From NCBI GenBank assembly GCA_024220505.1, contig JAKZZE010000024.1:310001-374000 (forward strand): DNA of 64,000 nucleotides. The letters are read 5' to 3'. The notes beneath the pieces were generated by a model. That model searched no databases and was not told the origin of the DNA. It was given only the letters and a program-made list of their open reading frames with translations. The translations under genes were made by a program, and so were the position numbers. Each line of letters starts with the position of its first letter. Position 1 is the first letter of the stretch. The DNA is from Rhizopus arrhizus. Its lineage: Eukaryota > Mucoromycota > Mucoromycetes > Mucorales > Rhizopodaceae. This document shows, piece by piece, positions 41,324 to 51,769 of this stretch.

Positions 41324-42324
41324 TACATGTCATCCTTTTTCACAACAAAATATCCATCTACTTGATTAATACCATCTTTACAAAAAAAAGATTGGATCAA
41401 AAAATAGTAAAGCGAATCATCTAACTCAACAACATCACCAATCCAGAAGTCTATATTACGAATAGTAATTTGGGGTGGCTGGAACAGAGGATGGCTTTTC
41501 CATTTTTCACCTGTTGTCAAATTTTTCGATACTCCCTCAGTACGGTCTGGTAAAGCACTGAGGTATTTACTGATCCGAGGATTGGTCAATGACAGCTTTA
41601 AGTGCTCAGAGGGCATGTTGGCACTGCACTTGCTTACTTTTTCTTTATTTTTAACTATCACCGTATGTTCCATAGTGGTAGTAGTGATTGATGGCCCATC
41701 ATACTTTTTGCCTGTCTCAGACTTCATAATTGTATTTGCTGAAGGCATGGTGAAGGGTTTGTTGGCCTTGGTGCTTTCCACAGCCAAATCAACAATTTTG
41801 TTAACGCCATACAGCAAAGTTTTTAACTGGCTTCTTGATAAAAGACTTGAGTACCCATTAAAAAGGCACTTCATGATCATAGTCTGGGTGTTTCCAAAAG
41901 GATTTCCATCGCTGATGTTTTGCTCCCAGTCATTGTCATTTAAATCAAGAATATTTTGACGATTGGCCATAATATTGTCGATGATTTCCCTTTCTTCATT
42001 TTCCTCATCCTCACTTTCATCTTCATCCTCACTGTACTCCAATACATTACCTTGTTCACTTTTTTCATCTTCTGATTCATACTCGGATATTGCGTCCCAT
42101 GAAGCGCTGTAGTCCATATCATCAGGAGAGCTGACATGATTGTCTGCAATAGATGCTGCATATACCTGAATATCATCAGTATTAACTCTGTGTTTATGTC
42201 GAATATGAGCTTTGAGTGCCGAGCGACTCATATACGATTTAGTACAGCCTGCATGATTACAACGATGTACTAATTGAAGGTTTATTTTTACTTCCTTGTA
42301 AGGTCTTGGATTTGTTTTTCCCAT

Positions 42325-43152
42325 TGTAAAATTGCAGTAAAAAAAAGGACTTAGAATATTTTTTAAAAAAATATATTTTATCTCTTTTCTTTTAAATTTA
42401 AATTTTTGTGCACACCACCTCCTTATTTAAATCTTTATTAGCTAGTATGTCTCATGTAAATGTTAGTAAATAGTTTCTTTGGACATCTAATTTTAATAGC
42501 GTCTTTAGCTTAGGTTTGTTTTCTAGTGTGTAGCTAAACTTATGATGACCATATAGTTTTTTTTTTTTTCTTTTGAGAAGGTACATTTTAATACTTTTGT
42601 TTATACGTTGCTACATCACTAAACTTTTCTTTCTTATCAAGCACAAAGCAGTAATCAAACTGGGTCGTTTACAACGTAAGTGTTTAAATATAGCAAATAT
42701 TATTAATAATACTAAGTCTCTTATTGTATAGTGGTCTCTTGTGGCTACACCGTGCTTTATATATCTGTCAAGAGCCATACAGAGAAAATCAAAAGGTATT
42801 AAGTTCAAGCCAGAGTCATCAGAATATCGTATTGGTGAAGGAATTCCGGTATAGCTTTTACCAGAAGCAGGAAATCCTACCTGGAGCAGCAAACCTGGGG
42901 TAGTATGCCTGGTGTAAGCATGCCTGGGATAGTATGCCTGGGATAGTATGCCTGGTATAAGCATGCCTGGGGCAGTATGCCTGGTCTAGCCTTCCTGGAA
43001 CAGCCAGTATACTGGGATTCCTGCAAGGGGGGGGGGCAAACTCAGATAAAAACAGTTACCAAATATAGTATAAATATGAATAAATCAAGGGTGTGAGTTT
43101 GAAGTGAATTTTTTTTTTAAATTTTTTTTTTTTTTTTTTTCAAAAATTTGAG
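42325..43152. other. 5' non-coding arm of transposon E
   Basis: AT-rich, with poly-T runs (42,558-42,570 and 43,109-43,140), a G10 run near 43,026 and the minisatellite listed separately. No gene is seen. Confidence 0.6.
42880..43005. repeat. Minisatellite of about 16-bp units (GCCTGGxATAGTAT / GCCTGGTGTAAGCAT)
   Basis: About seven imperfect units with ATGCCTGG as core. The minus-strand frame across it (YYPRHAYTRH..) is a shadow of the repeat. Confidence 0.75.
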
Positions 43153-43257
43153 AAAAATCTCGACGGGTGTGCATGAAAATGATCTACCAAATTGATTAGA
43201 CATTTCATAACGCATACTTATTCACTTTTATGCCGAATCAACAAGGTGTTGTTGAAT

Positions 43258-43857
43258 CTGGTGGAGGATAATGTTAAGGATACATAAGATTATAGTCACT
43301 TTATTTTAGTAAAAGGAATCAGATATGATCCTGAATAATATGTTGACATAACTTGGAATCATTTATAACATTATTCCCGACACAGATCAATAAAATACTT
43401 TGATTAGATTTTTATATTAAGCTTTATTCATATTAACTTCACATAGTCAAATAAGATGACATGGTGGTAATATAGTTTAGTGATAGTATGAGCATGTTGA
43501 ATAAGGAATGACGATTACTTACCGGATCATCATTAGTCATGAAAACATTTATCCTGACTGAGATATTATTGTTAGCAATGATATCCAATCACGGAACTAA
43601 AAGTCTTTATATTCACCCGTACCGTCTCCTTAAATAGTTATATCTGAAACCATCCCAATAGCATAATTGACAATACAGGCTAGGAACAGGCTAAACTAAT
43701 AATTAGAAATAGTAATCATCTATTCTGTCAAATTGATTATAAATCTGTCCTAATTCTTTATCCGTATCATGTCTATAAATACTCTTACTTTTTACATGTA
43801 GAATTCATATTTAATCTTAATCATAGTTATCTTAATAAAGAGATACCAAGTTCTAAC
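43258..43857 (+). repeat. Polypurine tract and 3' LTR of chromovirus A
   Basis: CTGGTGGAGGATAA at 43,258 is the polypurine tract. The LTR follows from 43,272 (TGTTAAGGATAC) to about 43,857 (TTCTAAC). The last residues have drifted from the expected CA. A matching 5' LTR was not found upstream of 24,288, so that end of A is lost or replaced. Confidence 0.7.
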
Positions 43858-43924
43858 GGTATTTCTGTTTAGGAAAGGGGAGTTTTAGGTAAATATAATA
43901 TAGCAATCAAAGATAAAGAAATAC

Positions 43925-44509
43925 TGTTAGAACTTGGTATCTCTTTATTAAGATAACTATTTTATGATCAAAATAAATTCTACATGTAAAAAGTAAGAGT
44001 ATTTATAGACATGATACGGATAAAGAATTAGGACAGATTTATAATCAATTTGACAGAATAGATGATTACTATTTCTAATTATTAGTTTAGCCTGTTCCTA
44101 GCCTGTATTGTCAATTATGCTATTGGGATGGTTTCAGATATAACTATTTAAGGAGACGGTACGGGTGAATATAAAGACTTTTAGTTCCGTGATTGGATAT
44201 CATTGCTAACAATAATATCTCAGTCAGGATAAATGTTTTCATGACTAATGATGATCCGGTAAGTAATCGTCATTCCTTATTCAACATGCTCATACTATCA
44301 CTAAACTATATTACCACCATGTCATCTTATTTGACTATGTGAAGTTAATATGAATAAAGCTTAATATAAAAATCTAATCAAAGTATTTTATTGATCTGTG
44401 TCGGGAATAATGTTATAAATGATTCCAAGTTATGTCAACATATTATTCAGGATCATATCTGATTCCTTTTACTAAAATAAAGTGACTATACTCTTATGTA
44501 TCCTTAACA
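43925..44509 (-). repeat. Inverted solo LTR of the chromovirus A family
   Basis: Starts TGTTAGAACTTGG and ends TATCCTTAACA. It is the near-perfect reverse complement of 43,272-43,857, separated from it by 67 bp. The spacer and the right flank also carry inverted relatives of a GATAAAGAAAT segment. Confidence 0.85.
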
Positions 44510-45070
44510 ATTTCTTTATCTTTGTTGTTATATTATATTTTATCTAAAACACTCCTTCCCTAAACAAAGCTATTTAAATAAAATAATCTTTGATCAGTAC
44601 TTCTTCAGGACTTAACTCAACGTAGCCCAACGATTCATTTTCTAATTGGTTTATGTCAGCCAGGGACGTCTCCACAACATAATTATTGTATAGCAATTAA
44701 GCGTTATTAAGTACTAATGGTATTAGTATATAGAAATGTAGACTTATTAATATGTATGTATATCTGCCAAAATAGACCGGTAAATGAGGAGCAAGTACTT
44801 ATATTAAATTATGAAAATATATGCATAATACGCTGTAGCATTTAGCCATTTTAATCATGCTTAGGGTATTTTACCATCCGCATAGTACATATATTAATAT
44901 TTACACTGTGAAAAGTAAATAAACTCTGGACATATATTATTAAGTAAAATCATATATGTATAATTTTGGGTTATATTAAAATTTCTATTTTTATTATTTT
45001 TTTGTTTGATATTTTACTTTGAGTGTCCCTTTTTTTCTCTTTTCTTTCAAGTCACACATACTAACCGATA
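44510..45070. promoter_or_regulatory. Upstream non-coding region of the 45-kb gene
   Basis: AT-rich, no gene. 44,510-44,575 in reverse reads GGGAAGGAG-TGTTTTAG, possibly the polypurine tract and LTR start of another element. Pyrimidine-rich sequence (45,028-45,060) precedes the start codon at 45,071, a common fungal promoter feature. Confidence 0.35.
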
Positions 45071-47129
45071 ATGTCGGATTCTTACACTAAACCTATGCCC
45101 CCCAATCTTCAAAAGTTGAAGGGCTGCTACATGCTAACTGACAACTTGCGGGAGAAATCTATGCTGGATCACTGCATTTTGACCGGTAATGCGAAGAGCT
45201 GGGCTAGCCTGAAGAACGTCGTTGATAGCTATTTGGGTCGAGCTGAAGTATGGGAGCGTACCCCTCAAGGATTTGCTTTATTGTTGCAGACGTCCTTAAA
45301 GAAAGTCAGCGATACTATTAAGATGCAACCTGTTGACAACATTTCCACTACTGATTTGCTTTTGTCCAAGTATTGTTCATCCTTGCACTCCTTCTATAGT
45401 GACGCAAAAGTTGTCATAGATCTCAAGCATTATTACCAAAAAAAGAATTACAAAAGCGTGTTGAAGATAACCAAGAACAATCCCACATCCAATGCGCTGC
45501 AACTGCTTCTGCTTTGATTTTTGAAAAAAGTCGTTTGATGGAAGAAGAGTCAAAAAAGAGATCTCTTGATGAGGACGAGGAAGAAAGCTCCTTGATGGTA
45601 TGTAACAGTAGTTGGCTGCAATGGAAATGCACAGTCTTTTAAGTTACCTTCTATATTTTTTAGATCACTAACAGAAAACGAAGAGAGAATAATAACAAGG
45701 CAAGTTATTTTTATGTAGCTGGTTTATTTTATAAAGTGAAAAGACATAAATAACGGTTACAACTAAACCTCTTAGAGTGACAATACTGTTGTAGAAGAAG
45801 AGGAGGTCACCATTGAAACAATCAGAAGCATAAATAAACAATATGATCAGTCCTTGTTTGACACAGTCGACCCTTTCAACCCTAACCCTGATATAGCAAA
45901 GGTATCATTAGTATTGTACACAATATATACATAGTAAAAATCTAGATTCTGATACCAACTTCGTAGAGCCAATATTCGTTTGTAAAGAATGGTAAGCGCT
46001 TTGACTACCATACTCCTTCAGAAAACCTGATATCGCCAAAGAAGCCTGCACTCAATCAAGGCGATCATGGGAATCTCAGAGATCTATTTGAGATACGTTT
46101 GTCATCAGACTCAATAGTTTACTGTGACTCTGACACACAAAAGTTGTATGAAGACTATCGAGACGATCAAGACAGGAATGTGTTCATTAAAGGTCGTGAG
46201 GGCGCAGTTTCGTTTTTGAATAAGGCGCTGAACGAAAATAACTTCATGGACACACGTAAGCTATGGGCTTTGCCTGGAGAAGGCAAGTTTATAGACATGA
46301 TGCGTCATGTTTTGACCGATTACTACCAAGGCTGCAGAAGAGCAACCCCGGTCAATACCAATCAAGAAAGAACCTTTTTTTGTGAGGTCATAATTCCTAT
46401 TTTTAAAAACTTTGGGATCATGATTGGAAGCCTGAGTGGCTCATGGTAAGCGAATCTTAAAGTTATATGCAGAGATGATGATGGTATTTAATGACTTTGA
46501 TATGATAGGTGCGAAAGGCAGCTTGTGGAGTCAAGACGTGTATGGCTGCCACTGAAAGATTTCAGGGTTTCTGGGATCAACAAAAAACTTTTAGATGGTA
46601 TATTGACAAATGAAGCAGAATCTATGGCTATAATGCTGGAATCATCGGGGTAAGTAAAAGCTTTTTTGATAAGTAATTTCAAAAGAAGAATTATCATGCT
46701 GATATAAAGCTAATACAATTTTACAACAGATCTGAGCTCAACATCACACACAGCATTGATGATACTTACAAACAGCTCAAAAGTACATCTGACTTTTTGA
46801 AATATATCATCACAAAGAATAAGATGGGCTCGTTAAAAACCATAAAGAAAATACAAATACCATGCGTGACTATCATCGACGATTGTCTTACACTTTGTTT
46901 GACTGCTATACATACCAACAAAAAATGGAAATTTGTAGAAGCAAGAACGTGTACCATCCCAACCACCAAAGTACAAAAAAAACTGTGGATCAAAGCTTTT
47001 GAATTTTTTGCTTTTCTTGGACATGTTGTGGAGACGTCCCTGGTTGACATAAACCAATTAGAAAATGAATCGTTGGGCTACATTGAGTTAAGTCCTGAAG
47101 AAGTACTGATCAAAGATTATTTTATTTAA
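45071..47129 (+). CDS. Unrecognised protein, six exons, with one frame break in exon 1
   Basis: Model: exons 45,071-45,597, 45,664-45,699, 45,776-45,901, 45,967-46,445, 46,509-46,649 and 46,730-47,129. Introns are 58-80 bp; four are GT-AG and the second is GC-AG (AAG|GCAAGT). All junctions from exon 1's end onward keep frame, which makes the gene credible. Exon 1 needs a -1 shift at the A7 run (45,438-45,444): after YYQKK the sensible reading is ELQKRVEDNQEQ. The protein is about 565 aa with an acidic Glu/Asp-rich middle (DEDEEESS, EEEEVT) and a conserved-looking C-terminal half (FCEVIIPIFKNF, RRVWLPLKDF, IDDCLTLCLTAI). I recognise no domain. Its setting among repeats leaves open that it belongs to a dispersed mucoralean family. 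Confidence 0.65.
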
Positions 47130-47783
47130 GTAACTTTTTCCTGTGTCTCTAGTACTTCATATATAAATATATATTATATACAATAGTAATAAAATATATA
47201 GTATTTTAAATTTTTAGATTATTGCCTGTTCAGCAAATGTCCGCTGATAAGTTTAGATGAGCAGTGACATCTAATATTATTGAGCTATATCATAACTGTC
47301 AATTGTCGTTGAAAATGCTGTAATATAAGTTGATATTGATCTATCATAGACGCTGCACGTTACGTAATAGAAATATAGAGTGATATTAATAGTGTTACAG
47401 AGGTATATGAAAAGGGCTTACTAATGTTGAAACAATAACATATATTGAAATAAGATCTACAAAGCTGTTTTCTCTACTATCTTCATATTCAAATTGACAA
47501 AAGCAACCAAGTTGAATTGCTTCAACATGAGAGTAAGCTCATTGTATAAACTCCAAATAATCGCCAAAATACGGGAACAAGACCAAGGTATTAAACAAGT
47601 TATTGACCGTGAGACTGGAACCACACAGAACAGAATAGATACATCTGCAGCAAATTCAATGTCAAAATACGAAAAATAAGCCTTAAAAATATATAGCATC
47701 ACTGCATTATCTCGTAAGCATAAAAAAAAGACTATAAAATTTAAGGAGACTTAAAAAGTTATATTTTTATTTAATATTACTAT
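47130..47783. other. AT-rich region, no supported gene
   Basis: A short frame at 47,494-47,679 has no recognisable domain and ordinary AT-rich composition. Nothing else is seen. Confidence 0.5.
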
Positions 47784-48270
47784 TGTTGTATAATGACAAT
47801 AATGGTTTAAAAAAAATAAACAAAAATCAAGAAACAGTGTGGGTACTTTTTGAGACTGATGTTTGTTTCAGTTGAAGTAAAAATTATTCTAATTGAAGGC
47901 AGGTATTTATATCTTACTGAGTGAGTGGCTTGATATCTTCTATTGTAAGCGTTCTTCTAATATTCAGGTAATTTAGCAAGTGTCATCTATAATTATGAAA
48001 ATGAAAACTTTTCATTTGTACTTTTGTATATTTATCATAGATTATCTTTTATTCTGGGAATTCCTCACTGATTTGTATGACGTTATTTTACGCGTTATTT
48101 CAATTATATGAAAGATTAGCAATATTCCTGATATTGGATTGGATCTTGTTATTTTGGTTGATACTTCTTCTTATCAAAGAACTCTCATTAATACAAAACA
48201 TATTCTAAAAGAACATGTTTAATTGGAATTGATTGTATGATCTTATTTAAATAAACTTATATTTTATTTT
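47784..48270 (+). repeat. Truncated LTR of family H
   Basis: Starts TGTTGTATAATG and follows the solo LTR at 21,259-21,826 closely up to about 48,270. It then stops 10 bp before an inverted LTR-2-type copy, so its end was lost in a rearrangement. Confidence 0.8.
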
Positions 48271-48280
48271 ACTCTAACTA

Positions 48281-48700
48281 TGATTGGTTTATCTTAGAGA
48301 ATAAAAGAAACAAGTGAGGATGAGACTCGATAAAGATATTGTTTTATTTAATAAGAAAATGATACTCTATTTATACTTTTCATACACAGATAATATTTCA
48401 TGTCATGGATTAATACTTAATGAGTATGATATAACTGATGACAAATAGATAATGGTTACGTGTTCTTCCATTGTTATCTTTGTCATCATAAGCATTTATC
48501 CATAGAGTACTCGTATATGATTGACTGCGATTGACTGTGATTTAGTCCCTGGATTTAATATAATTTAACCGTGCAATTACGCAGCATCTTATCCTTAATG
48601 AAGATTATCCGAATTAACCTGTAGTCTATCTATTCGATATATTTTACATGTAGCTTATTAATACTGTTTTCATATCGAGTTATGAATGATGGATACATCA
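48281..48700 (-). repeat. Inverted copy of solo LTR 2, about 420 bp
   Basis: Starts TGATTGGTTTATC and ends GGATACATCA, the reverse complement of 38,524-38,938 with scattered changes. No matching target duplication is visible, unlike the copy in transposon E. Confidence 0.8.
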
Positions 48701-48990
48701 ATTGCATCTACGCTCATAACTACTCATTTACCTGCCAACTGATAGAAGAATATAAATAGTAGACTTTGTAATGATTTCTTTTTAACAATTAAGATTGTCT
48801 TACATAAAGTTCAGTCTCAAAAAGTATTCTTTTGGTTTAATTGCTACTTCGATAATTACCTTACTAGAACATAACAGCCGGATCCAGAGGCAGCGGCGAC
48901 GATACATTCAATCAGACGTGATCCTTGAAGGGTCTATATCTGAACCCTTTGAAAATTGATCCCTAAGGTACTGAATCGCTTCAAGAAACA
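48701..48990. other. LTR-like sequence next to the tyrosine recombinase pseudogene
   Basis: TATAAATAG near 48,753, then ..CATAACAGCCGGATCCAGAGGC near 48,875, look like an LTR end and leader. No partner copy occurs in this window. Confidence 0.3.
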
Positions 48991-48996
48991 AAAATC

Positions 48997-50161
48997 ATGA
49001 GAAGCAGTGCTGGTGACATCATTATAGACTACCCAATACAGGTACCCAGTGGTATTACAGATGACGAAGGGACCACCAATGATAATGAAACTAAACAAGA
49101 GGTGGTTTTTAGCTGCTTGGAGGCTATACAAAAAGGACAAGAACAAATGAGATTTGATACAGTAGTAGTAAAATTTCTAAACAAGAAGATAAGAAAAAGG
49201 ATATCGCAAGCTTATGACTTGAGCTGCCGACGCTGGGAAAGATGGTGCAATTCTTAAATGCCTCCAGTAGATTCCTTATTTTACAGTATCAAAAGCCTGT
49301 TAGAATTCTTTGTCTCGTTTCAACATATATCAACACAACAATTGAAAGTATACAGAGAAGAAATAGCATCAGTATTTCGCCAAATACACCCACACAACCT
49401 CACATCGCAAACAATTCATTTATCTAAGACTCCTTTCGAGCTAAAATGAAAATGACAATAAGGATACCAAGGCAAAACCAAATAGAAACCTGGGACTTGA
49501 AGATTCTGATTGATCACATAAAAAATAATCATCTCAAAAATTACTGGCTTACCGTTGAAAAATTCAACAAACGTCGATTGCCCTCTTATGTATTGCAACA
49601 ATATAAAGATTAAAACTGGATATTGATACATTGCAACGTCGGCATATATATTTCAAAAGAACAAAAAATGGAGACATCACTAAAGTTATCTTGTATATGC
49701 AAGCTCCAAAAGAATCGCAAGTAAAGCATTCTATTTTGGAGACTTCGCAGGACAAAAACGTGTGTCCAGTTATCACGCTATATCAGTTCCTAGAAAAATC
49801 CAGAGACTTGCGAAAAACTCTTTCTGTCGAGCATACAGCTTTCTTAACTTACTTGGGAAATCCAGAGCAAGTACGATCAATTCAACCGACAAAAGTAGCG
49901 AGTGTTCTCAAACAAATCGTGAAAGCAGCAGGCATTGATACAGCAAGTTTTGCTCCACACTCTATCATTAGCTTCTAGTACAATTGCGTACAAATGGGTC
50001 AGAAAATCGGCGATGTCAAAAAAGAAAGAACCCTGGAGCCCGTCAGTAGACATATTTGAATGATTTTATTATAAACCAGCTCATGGGATACACAACAGTA
50101 GAGATATTATTAGCTCAATTTTTTCTGATTCTGAAAACAATACCACATCTGGAATCGATAT
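48997..50161 (+). pseudogene. Tyrosine recombinase of a DIRS/Ngaro- or Crypton-type element, frameshifted
   Basis: An N-terminal core-binding-like part (VVKFLNKKIRKRISQAYDLSCRRWERWC) is followed after several frame breaks by the catalytic domain (49,631-49,978: KHSILETSQDKNVCPVITLYQFL ... VLKQIVKAAGIDTASFAPHSI). Then, past a stop, comes MGQKIGDVKK. This is the HxxR-type region of eukaryotic tyrosine recombinases in which the expected Arg after HSI has become Ile (HSIISF). No reverse transcriptase is nearby, so the exact class cannot be decided. Confidence 0.6.
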
Positions 50162-50827
50162 TTAGACAACCAAGGTTGGATTAAGTACGATGTACAATTG
50201 TACAGTTGTCGAAATGAAGATGGATGATGCGGCACAGCCCACCTCTTGGTACAGAAAATTCATTTGGACAATTTAACCCACTGCATATAAAAAAGATAAA
50301 AAAAAAGAGATAGATACATATGTACATATATAGGGAAATCATACACATCTATCAGTCAATTAACAAGTAGAAAAAATCTCAAACACACGACAGGAAAGTT
50401 ATAAAGAACAATGGTTTATGAAAATTTTGCATTTTGTTGTTTAAAAGCTCATACTACAAATAAAGAAGCACAATTCAGAAAGCTAGTACCATATCTTTCG
50501 TCTTAATTCCGATAACTGTACTATTAAAATCGTGAAGTCTAGCTCAAAATCTTGTAATGATTCGGGATTTTAATAGGTAAACGTTAAAGAATATGTAGGA
50601 TGTTAAAAATGTGTTATCCTTTTATTTCATAATATTTGAGGAGTATTTATATGCTTGCAATAATAGTAGTGGAGTGATCGAAATTATTGAATAGTAGAGT
50701 GAGATGCTCTTAATCAACTAAAATACTTTTTTTGCGTGACCGTCATTTTGCATTCGTCACATAATTTTAATTTTATTTCTCACAACAGAAAAATTCCAAA
50801 AATGTAATACAGTCTTGAGTTCTTTTG
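50162..50827. other. AT-rich region, nothing recognised
   Basis: Contains LTR-like short motifs (TTTATATGC and TTTATTTCATAATA around 50,620-50,655) but no ends or frames that can be supported. Confidence 0.4.
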
Positions 50828-51769
50828 TATACTTGGCGTGTTCGCACAGCTTGTGTAATTCTAGTCTCCTACTTGCTGCCACCCACCATAATACCACTCG
50901 GATTTGGGTTAGCTTTTACGATCTAGTCTCAAGTAAGTCTTGCTCTAAGCATGCAATAGTATGTTATGGGAAGGGCATTCTGAGCAGATGTGTGTTAAAT
51001 TACGTATGGATGAGAGCCAAGACCAAAACACGGTAAATATTAGGACTTATATGTCTACAATTTTTCATTATTACTAATTTTATGTATACATGTCGAGTAA
51101 TCATCTGGAAGTAGTTTGCTCTATTCGTTGCATTTCCAAACACAGCCTATGTAATTCTAGTCTCCTACTTGCTACCGCCCACCATAATGCCACTCGGATT
51201 TGGGCCAGCTTTTATGTTCTAGTTTAGGTGTGATCTATTCTAAGCATGTCTTTGACATGTTAGGGGAAGGGCATTCTGAATGATCGAGGTGTTTGGTATA
51301 TACTTGGCGTGTTCGCACAGCTTGTGTAATTCTAGTCTCCTACTTGCTGCCACCCACCATAATGCCACTCGGATTTGGGTTAGCTTTTACGATCTAGTCT
51401 CAAGTAAGTCTTGCTCTAAGCATGCAATAGTATGTTATGGGAAGGGCATTCTGAGCAGATGTGTGTTGAATTACGTATGGATGAGAGCCAAGACCAAAAC
51501 ACGGTAAATATTAGGACTTATATGTCTACAATTTTTCATTATTACTAATTTTATGTATACATGTCGAGTAATCATCTGGAAGTAGTTTGCTCTATTCGTT
51601 GCATTTCCAAACACAGCCTATGTAATTCTAGTCTCCTACTTGCTACCGCCCACCATAATGCCACTCGGATTTGGGCCAGCTTTTATGTTCTAGTTTAGGT
51701 GTGATCTATTCTAAGCATGTCTTTGACATGTTAGGGGAAGGGCATTCTGAATGATCGAGGTGTTTGGTA
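50828..51769. repeat. Tandem repeat, two 471-bp units, each built of two related half-units
   Basis: Unit 1 is 50,828-51,298 and unit 2 is 51,299-51,769, differing at only a few positions; a third start (TATACTTGG) is seen at 51,770. Each unit contains TAATTCTAGTCTCCTACTTG twice, followed both times by a C/A-rich stretch, CACTCGGATTTGGG and GGGAAGGGCATTCTGA, so four diverged copies of a domain of about 150 bp are present. The 73-75-codon frames across it are not convincing genes. Confidence 0.9.

Larger units (their letters stand above)
36928..42324 (-). pseudogene. TNP2-like transposase of element E, N-terminal C2H2 finger, split by three insertions
   Basis: Coding pieces on the minus strand are 42,324-41,326, 39,682-38,944, 38,518-38,476 and 38,068-36,928. 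Removing each insertion with one target copy restores one frame across every junction. The N-terminus has a C2H2 finger (CNHAGC...HIRHKH) and an acidic stretch. The second piece has TDDTSGGSSKQ, SADNPAHSDICG and a CRKC pair; the joined third and fourth pieces include DPSQDTPVEALH, LGVAKYL and DIRRFGCALQFETE. These blocks recur in fungal TNP2-type transposases with zinc fingers. The stop is at 36,928. It is dead because of the insertions, with no internal nonsense mutation noted. Confidence 0.8.
36757..43171 (-). mobile_element. Large TNP2-like DNA transposon E, with three nested insertions
   Basis: CACACCCGTCGAGATTTTT at 36,757 recurs inverted at 43,153-43,171 (right end read in reverse), giving terminal inverted repeats of 19 bp. 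The element holds one long transposase gene on the minus strand. It lies between the end of the chromovirus A coding region and the polypurine tract and 3' LTR of A (43,258 onward), so it inserted into A. A clean target duplication is not obvious. Nested inside are Tc1-like F and two solo LTRs. Confidence 0.75.

Noticed and set aside
42611..42964. 117-codon frame across the 42.9-kb minisatellite
   Set aside because: Its repeated HAYTRHTTPG-like residues are produced by the minisatellite; nothing else supports a gene.
50815..51507. Two similar 73-75-codon frames as a duplicated gene
   Set aside because: They are the same DNA repeated in the 471-bp tandem array, with no sign of coding constraint or domain.
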